DNA of 64,000 nucleotides from positions 62,001-126,000 of the forward strand of contig NZ_LZKL01000037.1 in assembly GCF_001668725.1 (NCBI RefSeq), in the 5' to 3' direction. Below the pieces are notes generated by a model. That model was given only the letters and a program-made list of their open reading frames with translations. It was not told the DNA's origin and ran no database searches. This DNA is from Mycobacterium sp. E787. GTDB lineage: Bacteria; Actinomycetota; Actinomycetes; Mycobacteriales; Mycobacteriaceae. Of the stretch, positions 1 through 10,503 are shown piece by piece. The position numbers were made by a program, and so were the translations under genes. Position 1 is the stretch's first letter, and every line of letters begins with the position of its first letter.

Positions 1-309
1 GCTCAGGCTGCGGGTGGGGAAGACGTGGACGTGCAGGTGCGGCACCTCGAGCCCGGCGATGATCAGCCCGGAGCGTTCGGTCTTGAACGCCTTGCACACA
101 GCCCTGCCGATCAGCTGGCTGACGGCCATGACGCGGCCGAACACCGCCCCGTCGACGTCTTGCCACTGATCGATCTCGGCGCGGGGCACCACCAGCGTGT
201 GGCCTTGGGTCATCGGCTCGATCGTCAGGAACGCGACGATGTCGTCGTCCTCGTAGACGAAACGGCCGGGCAGTTCGCGGTTGATGATCTTGGTGAAGAT
301 CGAAGCCAT
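1..309 (-). CDS. HIT-family hydrolase (Rv0759c-like), C-terminus cut by window edge
   Basis: Reading the minus strand from the ATG at 309 gives 103 codons beginning [17 protein letters not shown] and running off the left edge. The histidine-triad motif is visible as HLHVHVF near residue 95, preceded by the typical GHTLVVP segment. HIT proteins bind nucleotides and hydrolyse nucleoside phosphoramidate or phosphate linkages; the substrate here is unknown. A second in-frame ATG at 321 would add four residues; 309 is preferred because the family starts close to the IFxKIIxxELP block. It diverges from the DHFR-like gene starting at 407. Confidence 0.88.
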   Translation of the reverse strand, partial: MASIFTKIINRELPGRFVYEDDDIVAFLTIEPMTQGHTLVVPRAEIDQWQDVDGAVFGRVMAVSQLIGRAVCKAFKTERSGLIIAGLEVPHLHVHVFPTRSLS

Positions 310-406
310 GGGGCCCAGCATAGGTGCGGCCAGATTGCCGATGAGTTTGGCGGGTGTGGACGGTCAATCCTGCGACGACGACATACGACGCAGAGGAGCT
401 CCCGCC

Positions 407-1054
407 ATGTCACAGGTGCGCGTGCACAATTTTTCGGTTTCCCTCGACGGGTTCGGCACCGGGATCGGACAAAGCGTCGATGCGCCGTTCGGGCATGCCG
501 GCGGCCGGTTGCATGAGTGGTTCTTCGCGACGCGGACCTTCCGCGTGATGCATGGCGAGTCGGGTGGGACGACCGGCATCGACGATGGCCTGGCCCGGGC
601 GTGGCTGCCGGGCATCGGCGCCGAAATCATGGGACGCCACAAGTTCGGGCCGCAGCGCGGCCCATGGGATGGGGGTGACGACTGGAAAGGCTGGTGGGGC
701 GACAACCCGCCGTTTCATACCCCGGTCTTCGTACTGACCCACCACCCCCGGCCCCCGATCGAGATGGACGGTGGCACCACTTTCCATTTCATCGACGCCA
801 GCCCCGCCGAGTCCCTCGATATCGCCCGAAAAGCCGCCGGAGGCCTCGACATTCGCCTCGGCGGGGGACCGTCGACCATCCGGCACTTCCTCGCCGCCGA
901 CCTCGTCGACCACCTGCACGTCGCGGTGGTGCCCATCATCTTGGGGCGCGGGGAGCCGTTGTGGCAGGGACTGGAGGGTCTCGAGCAGCGGTTCGCGGTG
1001 GAGTCGGTGACCGGCCCAAGCGGCGTCATACATCTGAGCTTTACGCGCCGCTAG
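407..1054 (+). CDS. Dihydrofolate reductase / RibD C-terminal-domain protein
   Basis: A 215-residue protein with the DHFR-like RibD_C fold signature: N-terminal SVSLDGF, a central EIMGRHKFG block, and a C-terminal part with LGGGPSTIRHFLAADLVDHLHV followed by VPIILGRGEPL. Family members are NADPH-dependent reductases, but many are uncharacterised stand-alone proteins, so no specific substrate is assigned. The ATG at 407 follows a GAGGAG ribosome-binding site at 393-398; an upstream extension of the frame to 281 lacks such a site. No operon partner; the next gene has its own ribosome-binding site 110 bp later. Confidence 0.8.
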   Translation: MSQVRVHNFSVSLDGFGTGIGQSVDAPFGHAGGRLHEWFFATRTFRVMHGESGGTTGIDDGLARAWLPGIGAEIMGRHKFGPQRGPWDGGDDWKGWWGDNPPFHTPVFVLTHHPRPPIEMDGGTTFHFIDASPAESLDIARKAAGGLDIRLGGGPSTIRHFLAADLVDHLHVAVVPIILGRGEPLWQGLEGLEQRFAVESVTGPSGVIHLSFTRR

Positions 1055-1164
1055 GCAACCGCGCCTGCCACGCCGCCCCGACGCGCAATCGTTAGCGCAG
1101 TGTTGCGGATTCGTTCTGCGAGGTCGGGAAAATCGCTGTACGCAATTCACGGGAGGAGACCTCT

Positions 1165-2595
1165 GTGCGGTTTCCCGTGGCATTGCTGACCGCGTGCGCA
1201 GTGTCGCTCGCCCCCGCCCTCGGACCGGGCGCGGACGCGCGGGCGGCCGACGCGTGGGGGCCGTTCGCACCGCCCAACCCGTTCATGGCGCCGCTGGGGC
1301 TCGCTTCACTGCACAACGACGCCGAATCGTCCGATGCCGGACCGCTTCCCGGGCCCGGCGCCCACCTCAACGCGATCTTCGGGTACCCGCTGCTGGCGGC
1401 CTGCCCGACGATCATGCAGGGCACCGACGGCCTGGTCTTGGCGCTGTGCACCAGCGACATCGGCCAGACCCCGACGATCTTTCTGATCGATCCCGGCGTC
1501 CGCGTCCCAATCTTCGTCCCGCTGGCCAAACTGCAAGTGGCCAAGGGCAGCCTGCTCGGCGGCGTCTACGCCTACCTCGACAACAACAACCAGGTCGTGA
1601 TGATCGACGGGACCAACCACCTGCTGCGCATCGCGCACGCCAGGGCGGGGCCGCTGGGGTGCTGGAAGCTGATCGTCACCGAGTCCACCGACCTGTCCGG
1701 CGCGATTCCGGCCGGCGACAGCTCGGTGGGCCTGGTGCCCGACTACGCGGGCAACGTCTGGTTCGCCACCGGGAACGGCGTCGTGGGCGTGGCCAAGACG
1801 GGCGGCGGCATCGCCACCGTGCAGCTGCCCCCGGGCGAACAGGTGGCGAACAGCATCTCGTCCGCACCGAGCGGGCGCGTCGCGGTGGCCACCACCTTCG
1901 CCCTCTACGAGCTGAACCTCGATATTGCCGGCAACCCCCAAATACTCTGGCGGGCAACCTATGACCGCGGCCCGGCGCGCAAGCCCGGGCAATTGAGTTG
2001 GGGCACGGGCTCCACGCCGGTCTACTTCGGTCCCGCGTCGGGCGCCGACTACCTGACCATCGTCGACAACGCCAGCCCGCAGGTCCACGCCCTGGTCTAC
2101 CGGTCCGGCACGGGTCAATTGATCTGTCAGCAAACGGTTTTGACGCAGGGCGGCCCGGGCAGCGAAAACGCACCGATCGGATTGGGCAACTCGGTGTTCG
2201 TGTCCAGCACCTACGGCTACCCCTACCCCGCGGTCCCGGCGGGCGCGCCGCCCGCGGTTCCCCCGACGGCACCGTTCGTCGGCGGCATGACCAGGGTGGA
2301 CGTCGACAATCCTGGCTGTCATACCGTGTGGGAGAACAAGGTTCGCAGCGCGGCGCTACCGCACCTGTCCGCCGCGGACGGCCTGCTGTACACGATCACC
2401 CGGATCGGATGCGACAACACCACACCGCTGGACATCTTCGCCTACGGCGTGGTGGATGCCGGCAACGGGGCCCTGTTGTGGCAGCAGCCGAAGTCGGCGA
2501 CCATACTCAGCGACCCGCTGCAGACCCCGACCATGGTGCTGACAGACCGCAGGGCCATGCAGGGCAACCTCACCGGCCTCGGGCTGATCGGCTGA
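1165..2595 (+). CDS. Secreted beta-propeller-like protein of unknown function
   Basis: A 476-residue protein starting at GTG 1165 behind a strong GGAGGAG site at 1152-1158. Residues 1 to about 28 form a signal peptide (MRFPVALLTACAVSLAPALG, then an ADARAADA-type cleavage region), so it should be exported. The rest lacks membrane segments and contains repeated blocks such as DNNNQVVMIDG, PDYAGNVWFATGNGVVGV and DYLTIVDNASPQVHAL, which resemble PQQ/YncE-type propeller blades. No catalytic motif was recognised. I do not know a counterpart at this position in M. tuberculosis. Confidence 0.72.
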   Translation: MRFPVALLTACAVSLAPALGPGADARAADAWGPFAPPNPFMAPLGLASLHNDAESSDAGPLPGPGAHLNAIFGYPLLAACPTIMQGTDGLVLALCTSDIGQTPTIFLIDPGVRVPIFVPLAKLQVAKGSLLGGVYAYLDNNNQVVMIDGTNHLLRIAHARAGPLGCWKLIVTESTDLSGAIPAGDSSVGLVPDYAGNVWFATGNGVVGVAKTGGGIATVQLPPGEQVANSISSAPSGRVAVATTFALYELNLDIAGNPQILWRATYDRGPARKPGQLSWGTGSTPVYFGPASGADYLTIVDNASPQVHALVYRSGTGQLICQQTVLTQGGPGSENAPIGLGNSVFVSSTYGYPYPAVPAGAPPAVPPTAPFVGGMTRVDVDNPGCHTVWENKVRSAALPHLSAADGLLYTITRIGCDNTTPLDIFAYGVVDAGNGALLWQQPKSATILSDPLQTPTMVLTDRRAMQGNLTGLGLIG

Positions 2596-2601
2596 GCGGG
2601 C

Positions 2602-3030
2602 TCACTCCTCCTTGCCGAACTCCATCATGTCGAGGTTCCAGAAGCCGCGCATGTTGGTGATCAGGCCCGCGTCGTTGACCTTGTAGGTGAACACTCCGCG
2701 CACCTTGCTGGTGATGCCGCCCTCAAACCTGCTGTGCAGCACCAGAATATGCGCGACCTCGTCGGGCGAGCTCGACGGAAAGGTCTCCTCGCAGGTGATG
2801 GTCAGCTGGTTGGCGGCGATGTTGTTGTCGTAGAACGCCGCAACACCGTCCTTGCCGTGCACCCCGGTGCCATCAGGATTGGTGACGGACTTGCCGATCG
2901 GGTCCTCGACGACCACGTCGTCGGCCATCAGCGCCAGCCAGCCCGCCCGGTCGTGCGCCTGCACGCACCGCCACGAGGATTGCGACGCGGTCAGGGCCGG
3001 GGAGGCCTGAGATTGTGTGGTGCCGGTCAT
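2602..3030 (-). CDS. Ketosteroid-isomerase-fold (SnoaL/NTF2-like) protein, Rv0760c-like
   Basis: A 142-residue protein matching the NTF2/KSI fold: an N-terminal helix-rich part with DRAGWLALMADDVVVEDPIG, then beta-sheet segments ending in ITNMRGFWNLDMMEFGKEE. The M. tuberculosis homologue Rv0760c has a solved KSI-like structure, but its physiological substrate is not established. It sits 13 bp downstream of the flavoenzyme gene on the same strand and probably shares its transcript. Proximity to cyp51 and other oxidative genes makes a hydrophobic or steroid-like ligand plausible; that is inference. Confidence 0.85.
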   Translation of the reverse strand: MTGTTQSQASPALTASQSSWRCVQAHDRAGWLALMADDVVVEDPIGKSVTNPDGTGVHGKDGVAAFYDNNIAANQLTITCEETFPSSSPDEVAHILVLHSRFEGGITSKVRGVFTYKVNDAGLITNMRGFWNLDMMEFGKEE

Positions 3031-3043
3031 TTTTCTCCTATCT

Positions 3044-5041
3044 CTAGATTGCGCACGCGGCGCGCGCGCCCTCCTCGGTGGCCTTGCGGATGAGGCCCAG
3101 CCCGCTGCAGTCGCCGGCGGCGTGCACCCGGGCGCCGGGCAGGGCCGCGACCAGATCGTCGAACAGACCGGTGTCGGGTTGGACCGTCCCGGCGATCACG
3201 ACGCTGTCGGCGGCCAGCGTTCGGGGGGTGCCGCCGGCGGGCGTGAAGACGACGTCGCGCTCCGTGATCCGCTCGACCGCCGCACGCACGTGCACCGTGA
3301 CCCCGAGCCGGTCGAGGCGATCCATGTGCTCGGTCTTGCGTTTGTTACCCACTTCGGGGGCAATGTCCTTGCCGGATTCCAGGATTGACACCCGCCGGCG
3401 CCGGTTTGCCAGGAATTCGGCGAGTTCGAGGGCCACCAGATCGCCGCCGATGATGGCGACCCGCCGGCCCACCGGCATCCAGGCCCGGGTGGCGAGCCGA
3501 AACGCGGTGGGCCGGACCAGTCGCTCTCGCCAGCCGGCGAACAGCTCACGCAGGCCGGGACCGGTGTACACGTGCGGCAGGTCGGCACCGGCGATGGCGG
3601 GCACCGCGACGTGGCCGCCGGTGGCCACCACCACCGCGTCCGGCGCGGACCGGACGATGTCGCCGGCCGAAACCTCATGATTCAGCTCGACTTTCGCCGT
3701 GCTGAGCCTGATCTCGTCGCGCAGGTAATCCAGGAACGGCTGGTTCTCCGGGTGTAGCACCGCCGCCCAGCGCAGCGCCCCGCCGAGTTGGCCGCCACGC
3801 TCGAAAAGCGTCACGCGGTGGCCGCGTTCGGCGGCCACCCGGGCGGCCTCCAGCCCGGCCGGTCCGCCGCCAACCACCACCACCCGCTTGGCCCGGCCGG
3901 CGCGGGGCGCGGCCAGCTCGCGCTCCTTGCCGGTGCGGGGGTTGACGGCACAATCGACGGAAAAGCGTTGTTCCATTGCGTCAATGCAGTTTTCGCAGGA
4001 GATGCATTTGCGCACCCGGCGCGCCAAGCCGGAGGCGAGCTTGCGCGGCAGGTCGGGGTCGGCCAGCAGCGGCCGCCCCATCGCGACGAAATCGGCGCGG
4101 CCGTCGGCCAGGATCCGTTCGGCCGCAACCGGGTCGTGGATGCGGCCGACGGCGATCACCGGCACGTCGACCACCTGCTTGACGGCCGCCGCCGCGCCGA
4201 CGTTGACTTCGTCACCGTCGTCGGCGCCGTTGACCATGCCGGTGACGAGCCGGTCGATCACCCCGCCGCTGACGTGGAATGCGCTCACCCCGGCGGCGAC
4301 GAGTTCGGGTGCCAGGCGCGCCGTTTCGTAGATGGGCCGCCCGCCCGCCACCCGCTCGTAACCGGAGATGCGCAGCGTGATGGGCAGCGCGTCGCCGACC
4401 TCGGAGCGAATCGCTGCCAGCGCCTCCAGCACCACCCGCACCCGGCCGCGCGCCGAGTCGCCCCGGTAGTCGTCGGTGCGCCGGTTACGTTGCGGGGCAA
4501 GGAAAGAGCCCAGGAGCATGTAGCCGTGCGCGGCGTGCAGCTCGATGCCGTCGTATCCCGCCTCGGCGGCGCGGCGCGCGGCGGCCTTGAACAGGTCGAA
4601 GACCTCGCACAGCTGCCGTTTGCTGATCTCGGCCGACGGCCGCCCGGTGAGGTAGGACGGAATGACCGACGGCCCCAGCGAGGTCACACCGAAGATCTCC
4701 GGTCCCAGGCCGTCGGGTCCGGCGTGCACGATCTGCGGCTGGATCTTGGCGCCGTGCTCGTGCACCGCCTCGACCAGCGCCCGGTGCGCGTCGACCGCCT
4801 CGTCGGTGGCCAGATGCAAACCGCCGGGCGTCTCGGGGTGGTGGTGGTCTATCCCGGTGGCGCCCACCGTGATCAGGCCGACCCCGCCCTCGGCGCGCGC
4901 CGCGAAGTAGTCGCGGGTGCGCTGTGACGGCAGCCCGTCGGGGGTGCCGTACATCGTCTCCATGGGAGACATCACCACCCGGTTGCGCACCGTCATGGCG
5001 CCGATTCGTCCCGGCGCCAGCAGATGCGGGAAGCCGGTCAA
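3044..5041 (-). CDS. NADH:flavin oxidoreductase, 2,4-dienoyl-CoA reductase type (FMN, 4Fe-4S, FAD)
   Basis: A 665-residue multidomain flavoenzyme. Residues 1-340 are an Old Yellow Enzyme TIM barrel (LLAPGRIGAMTVRNRVVMSPM; IELHAAHGYMLLGSFLAPQRNRR). Cysteines at 346, 349, 352 and 364 (CISCENC, then C 12 positions on) should hold a [4Fe-4S] cluster. A Rossmann FAD segment follows (VVVVGGGPAGLEAARVAAERG, about residues 385-410), then an NAD(P) domain. This matches FadH, trimethylamine-dehydrogenase and bile-acid-dehydroxylation enzymes. It lies between the KSI-like gene and adhB; as far as I know M. tuberculosis lacks it there, so it looks like an insertion. Start ATG 5041 begins MTGFPHLLAPG. Confidence 0.88.
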   Translation of the reverse strand: MTGFPHLLAPGRIGAMTVRNRVVMSPMETMYGTPDGLPSQRTRDYFAARAEGGVGLITVGATGIDHHHPETPGGLHLATDEAVDAHRALVEAVHEHGAKIQPQIVHAGPDGLGPEIFGVTSLGPSVIPSYLTGRPSAEISKRQLCEVFDLFKAAARRAAEAGYDGIELHAAHGYMLLGSFLAPQRNRRTDDYRGDSARGRVRVVLEALAAIRSEVGDALPITLRISGYERVAGGRPIYETARLAPELVAAGVSAFHVSGGVIDRLVTGMVNGADDGDEVNVGAAAAVKQVVDVPVIAVGRIHDPVAAERILADGRADFVAMGRPLLADPDLPRKLASGLARRVRKCISCENCIDAMEQRFSVDCAVNPRTGKERELAAPRAGRAKRVVVVGGGPAGLEAARVAAERGHRVTLFERGGQLGGALRWAAVLHPENQPFLDYLRDEIRLSTAKVELNHEVSAGDIVRSAPDAVVVATGGHVAVPAIAGADLPHVYTGPGLRELFAGWRERLVRPTAFRLATRAWMPVGRRVAIIGGDLVALELAEFLANRRRRVSILESGKDIAPEVGNKRKTEHMDRLDRLGVTVHVRAAVERITERDVVFTPAGGTPRTLAADSVVIAGTVQPDTGLFDDLVAALPGARVHAAGDCSGLGLIRKATEEGARAACAI

Positions 5042-5053
5042 ACGACGCGGCTC

Positions 5054-6181
5054 TTACCGATCGGCGTCGGTGTAGCGGATGACGCCCCGAATGTTCTTGC
5101 CGTCCAGCATGTCCTGGTAGCCGTCGTTGATCTGCTCGAGCTTGTACTGGCGGGTGATCATGTCGTCCAGGTTGAGCTTGCCGGCCTTGTACATCGACAG
5201 CAGCTGCGGAATGTCGTACTGCGGGTTGCCGCCGCCGAAGATGGTGCCCTGCAGGTTCTTCTGCATCAGGGTCAGCATCGCCAGGTTCAGCGTCACGTTG
5301 GTGTCCAGCAGGCTGCCGATTGCCGTCAGCACGCAGGTGCCGCCCTTTTGGGTGATGTTGAGGTAGGCGTCGACGTCGGCCCCTTGCAGTTCGCCGACCG
5401 TCACGACCACCTTGTGGGCCATCAGGCCGTAGGTGACCTCGGCCATGCCCATCAGCGCGGCGTTGATGTCGGGGTAGACGTGGGTGGCGCCGAACTTCAG
5501 GGCCTGGTCGCGTTTCCATTCCACCGGGTCGATCGCGAAGATGTAGCGGGCACCCGCGTTGACGGCGCCCTGCAGCGCGGCCATGCCGACGCCGCCGACG
5601 CCGACGATGGCGACGTCTTGACCCGGCCGGATGTCGGCGGTGCGGACGGCCGAACCGTAGCCGGTGGTGACGCCGCAGCCGACCAGCGCGGCCACCTCGA
5701 ACGGCACCGACGGGTCGATCTTCACCACGGAGCTGCGGTGCACGACCATGTACGGCGAGAAGGTGCCCAGCAGCGTCATGGGGAACACGTTCTGGCCGCG
5801 GGCCTGGATGCGGAAGGTGCCGTCGGACACCGCGGCCCCGCCGAGCAGCCCGGCGCCCAGGTCACAGAGGTTGCGCAGGCCGGCCTGACAGGTCGGACAC
5901 GTCCCGCAGGACGGGATGAACGACAGCACCACGTGGTCGCCCGGGGCGATGTCCTCCACGCCGGGACCGACCTCGGTGACGATGCCCGCGCCCTCGTGCC
6001 CGCCCAGCACGGGGAAACCCGCCATCGGGATGCCGCCGGTAACTAGATGGTGATCCGAATGGCACATCCCGGCCGCTTCCATCTGGATCTTGACCTCGTG
6101 CGCCTGCGGGTCGCCGATCTCGATTTCCTCGATAGACCACGGCTGATTGAATTCCCAGATCAGCGCGCCTTTTGTTTTCAT
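5054..6181 (-). CDS. adhB: Zinc-dependent alcohol dehydrogenase AdhB
   Basis: A 375-residue medium-chain dehydrogenase (class III-like/NDMA-dependent type). Catalytic zinc ligands are in AAGMCHSDHH and GGHEGAG; the structural zinc cysteines are in CGTCPTCQAGLRNLC; the coenzyme-binding turn is VGVGGVGMAALQGA. It oxidises primary alcohols to aldehydes, substrate unknown. Its stop is 12 bp from the flavoenzyme start, so adhB, the flavoenzyme and the KSI-like gene probably form one operon. The 151-bp gap upstream holds a sigma-A-type promoter and a KstR-type box (separate entries), implying control independent of the cyp51 operon. Confidence 0.92.
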   Translation of the reverse strand: MKTKGALIWEFNQPWSIEEIEIGDPQAHEVKIQMEAAGMCHSDHHLVTGGIPMAGFPVLGGHEGAGIVTEVGPGVEDIAPGDHVVLSFIPSCGTCPTCQAGLRNLCDLGAGLLGGAAVSDGTFRIQARGQNVFPMTLLGTFSPYMVVHRSSVVKIDPSVPFEVAALVGCGVTTGYGSAVRTADIRPGQDVAIVGVGGVGMAALQGAVNAGARYIFAIDPVEWKRDQALKFGATHVYPDINAALMGMAEVTYGLMAHKVVVTVGELQGADVDAYLNITQKGGTCVLTAIGSLLDTNVTLNLAMLTLMQKNLQGTIFGGGNPQYDIPQLLSMYKAGKLNLDDMITRQYKLEQINDGYQDMLDGKNIRGVIRYTDADR

Positions 6182-6251
6182 GAAGGACCTCCATCAGCAT
6201 GCCCTGACCCGGTTGTCGGTGAAAGGGACCGGCCGGTGCCGGACGGCAATT

Positions 6252-6265
6252 TAGAACGTGTTCTC
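6252..6265. promoter_or_regulatory. KstR-type operator (TNNAACNNGTTNNA) upstream of adhB
   Basis: TAGAACGTGTTCTC contains the perfect palindrome AGAAC-GT-GTTCT at 6253-6264 and fits the known KstR consensus at every fixed position except the last base. KstR is a TetR-family repressor of sterol-catabolism genes in mycobacteria. The site lies just downstream of the predicted adhB transcription start, a position where a bound repressor would block transcription. I saw no second copy in the window by eye. Confidence 0.6.
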
Positions 6266-6276
6266 ATTCGCAGACC

Positions 6277-6304
6277 ATTATGACGCGCGTCACCGGGCTG
6301 TAAA
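6277..6304 (-). promoter_or_regulatory. Predicted sigma-A promoter of adhB
   Basis: On the minus strand TTTACA (6304-6299) is followed after 16 bases by CATAAT (6282-6277), close to the -35/-10 consensus. Predicted transcription start is about 6270, so the leader is about 90 bases and the KstR-type box covers roughly +5 to +18. Confidence 0.5.
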
Positions 6305-6332
6305 CAGGGGGGACCACCAACCGGTCGGGAGA

Positions 6333-6887
6333 TCACCAGATGGGGACCGGCGCCTCGCCGATCGGGTAGTAGCCGGGCAGCTTCTCGCCGGCGATGCTGC
6401 GCTGGATCCGGTTCTGCATGCCCGTGCTCAGGTCGCCGGACTCGATGAGCTTTGCGAACATCTTCGCCACGTGACCGAAGTCGAAGAAGTCACGCTGCCA
6501 CTCGATGAGCTGGTCGGCGCCCAGCCGGAACCAGCTGCCGCCGATGCCGTAGATCTCGTCCTGGGTGCCGTCGGTCTTGTTGACGATCTGCTTCCAGAAG
6601 CCGACGATCTCGCCCTGCTTCTCGTCGATGAGGACCTTCTGGTATTCGTACACCCAGTTCTCCAGGCCCTCCATCTCCAGGCCGAGGGCGATGTCGCGGA
6701 TCTCGTCGACGCCGACGCACATCACGTCCTCCTTGGGCCCGATGTTCCAGCCGTAGGTGGCGTCCTTGGCGTAGAAATCGGCGAGCGGCGTCCAGTCGCC
6801 GGCCTTCTCGCAGTCCTTGTTGGCCTGCAGCCAGCGATCCACCCATGCCTCGAGATCCGCACGTGAATGTGACGCCTTTGCTGTCAT
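6333..6887 (-). CDS. NTF2-like/SnoaL-type protein, Rv0762c-like
   Basis: A 184-residue protein starting MTAKASHSRADLEAWVDRWL. The segment DWTPLADFYAKDATYGWNIGP followed by EEI-type helices and FWKQIVNKTDG strands suggests the SnoaL/NTF2 alpha+beta barrel. No cysteine clusters or signal peptide. It begins 3 bp after the ferredoxin stop and is the last gene of the cyp51 operon. Function unknown; a small-molecule binding or isomerase role next to two P450s is plausible but unproven. Confidence 0.8.
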   Translation of the reverse strand: MTAKASHSRADLEAWVDRWLQANKDCEKAGDWTPLADFYAKDATYGWNIGPKEDVMCVGVDEIRDIALGLEMEGLENWVYEYQKVLIDEKQGEIVGFWKQIVNKTDGTQDEIYGIGGSWFRLGADQLIEWQRDFFDFGHVAKMFAKLIESGDLSTGMQNRIQRSIAGEKLPGYYPIGEAPVPIW

Positions 6888-6890
6888 GGG

Positions 6891-8457
<1,567 letters not shown>

Positions 8458-8461
<4 letters not shown>

Positions 8462-9285
8462 TGTCCTGGCATCCCCTCTTCGCCGAGCGCGAGCTTCTGG
8501 CGATCCGTCTTGTCGGCCAACGGGGCTTCCGGCTGAAGTTCCATGTTCGCGATGAAGCCACCGCGCGGGGTTTCGGCGACGAACGTGATGGCCCGCGCCA
8601 AATCGGCCGCGCGCAGGAAGTAGTCGTGGCGGGCCTGGCCCCACTTGGCCCAGTCCTCCAGCGCGGGGCCGATCTTCTCGGCCGGCAGGCTCCAGCCCAT
8701 CGCCGTCTTCGTCGGCCCGGGGTGCACGATCGAGGCCCGCACGCCGGTGCCCTCGAGTTCCATCTGGAAGTTGGTGACCATCGCGACGAGCGCGGCCTTG
8801 GCCGCGCCGTAGGCGCCCATGTGCGGCCGCTGGCGCAGGGCCACGTCGGAGCCGACGAAGATCAGGTCGCCGCGCTGCCGCTCGAGCATGCCGGGCAGCA
8901 CGGCTGAGGCCAACCGGAAGGCGCCGACCAGGTGGATCTGCAGCTGCGACTCGAACTCCTCGCCTGCGATCTCGGCGAGCTTGCCGAAGTAGGTGTCGCC
9001 CGCGCCGGCCACCAGCACCTCGATGTCGCCGAGCGCCTCAACCGCCTGGGCGACAAAGGATTTGACCGAGTTCGGGTCGGTGACGTCCAGGTGGAAGCCG
9101 ACCGCCTCGCCGCCGTCGGCGTTGATCTTGCCGACGATGTCGTTGAGCTTCTCGACCCGGCGGGCGCCCAGGGCGACCGGAAAGCCGTGTGCCGCGAGTT
9201 CGATCGCGGTGGCCTCTCCGATGCCGGACGAGGCGCCGGCCACGATCGCCGGCCGGCGCTCGGGCAGGGGATCAAAGCGGGGCAT
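8458..9285 (-). CDS. Short-chain dehydrogenase/reductase (Rv0765c-like)
   Basis: A 275-residue classical SDR. The cofactor turn is GASSGIG near residue 18; NAG is replaced by VAGAGDTYFG; the active site is S followed by YGAAK in HMGAYGAAKAALVAM. It should oxidise or reduce a hydroxyl/keto group with NAD(P)H, substrate unknown. It sits between cyp51 (4-bp overlap downstream) and cyp123 (no gap upstream), so the three enzymes are probably made together and may act on the same hydrophobic substrate. Confidence 0.9.
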
Positions 9286-10503
9286 TCAGCGGACCTCCAC
9301 ACTCATGGGTAGGTGAGCGAATCCGCGGACATTGCTGGAGTGGACGCGGACGGCGTTGGCCTCGTCCACCTGATATCCGCGGATTCGCTTGAACAACTCG
9401 GTCAGCGCGACCCGGGCCTCCATCCGCGCCAGATGCGCGCCCAGGCAGAAGTGCGCGCCGCTGCCGAAACTCAATAACTTGGGCCCGATTTCGCGCCCGA
9501 TCAGGTAGTCGTCGGGGTTGTCGAAGACCCGCTCGTCGCGATGGCCCGAACCCGGCAACAGCAGCAGCACGTCGCCTTCGGGAATGGTGGTGTCGTACAG
9601 GGTGAGCTCACCGGAGACCGTTCGGGCCAGGATCTGGCTCGAGGTGTCGTAGCGCAGGGTCTCCTCGACCCACAACGGCACCTGGGACAGGTCGGCGTAG
9701 ACCGGGGTCAGCTGATCCGGGTTCTTATGTCCCCAAAATGCCGCATTGGCAAGCAGCTTGGTGGTCGTCTCGTTTCCGGCGATCACCATCAGGAACATGA
9801 AGCCGAGCACTTCGTCGTCGGTGAGCCGGTCGCCGTCGATCTCGGCCTCCAGCAGTGCGGTGGTCAGGTCGTCGGTGGGCCTCTTGCGCCGCTCGGCAAC
9901 CATGCCCTGGTAGTAGACGATGAGGTTGAGGGACGCCTCGATTGCCTCCGGCGGGACGTCGGTGACGCCCTCCTCGCGGTGCATCACGCCGTCGGCCCAG
10001 GCCCGAACCTGGACGCGATCCGGCTCGGGGACGCCCATCAACTCGGAGATGACGTCCATCGGCAGCTTGCCGGCGAACTCGTCGACGTAGTCGACGGCAC
10101 CGTCGTTCGCCTTGTCCAGCATGGTGTCCAGGTGCTGCATCGCGATCTCGGTGACGCGGGGCTCCAGCTCCCGAATCCGCCTGGGCGTGAACCCCTTTGA
10201 GACCAGGGTCCGCAGCCGCAGATGGGCGGGGTCGTCCATGGCCAGAAACGACATCGTCTTGGACGCGTGCGGGCCGCGAGAGGCCGGATCCAGCGAGACG
10301 CCGTACTTGTTGGACAGCGTGGTGCTGTTGCGGAACCCTTGCAGCACGTCCTGATGCCGCGACAAGGCCCAGAACTTCAGCTCGTCGTTGCGGTACAGCG
10401 GCGCCTCGTCGCGCAGCCGCTTGTAAAACGGGTACGGATCCTCGTGAAAGCGGTAGTCGTAGGGATCAAGGACCAGCTCGTGGTCGCCGACATGCACGGT
10501 CAT
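9286..10503 (-). CDS. cyp123: Cytochrome P450 CYP123
   Basis: A 405-residue bacterial P450: I-helix MVIAGNETTTKL, ExxR in VEETLRYDTS, heme loop SFGSGAHFCLGAHLARME. Substrate unknown. Its start codon directly abuts the TetR stop and its stop abuts the SDR start, so it is the second gene of a TetR-cyp123-SDR-cyp51-ferredoxin-NTF2 operon. Co-operonic with CYP51 in mycobacteria, so redox partners are probably shared. Confidence 0.93.
   Translation of the reverse strand: MTVHVGDHELVLDPYDYRFHEDPYPFYKRLRDEAPLYRNDELKFWALSRHQDVLQGFRNSTTLSNKYGVSLDPASRGPHASKTMSFLAMDDPAHLRLRTLVSKGFTPRRIRELEPRVTEIAMQHLDTMLDKANDGAVDYVDEFAGKLPMDVISELMGVPEPDRVQVRAWADGVMHREEGVTDVPPEAIEASLNLIVYYQGMVAERRKRPTDDLTTALLEAEIDGDRLTDDEVLGFMFLMVIAGNETTTKLLANAAFWGHKNPDQLTPVYADLSQVPLWVEETLRYDTSSQILARTVSGELTLYDTTIPEGDVLLLLPGSGHRDERVFDNPDDYLIGREIGPKLLSFGSGAHFCLGAHLARMEARVALTELFKRIRGYQVDEANAVRVHSSNVRGFAHLPMSVEVR

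Noticed and set aside
3788..4927. 379-codon plus-strand frame over the flavoenzyme gene
   Set aside because: It lies entirely antisense to a clearly recognisable enzyme and its residues (Arg/Gly/Asp/His-rich) are typical of high-GC shadow frames.
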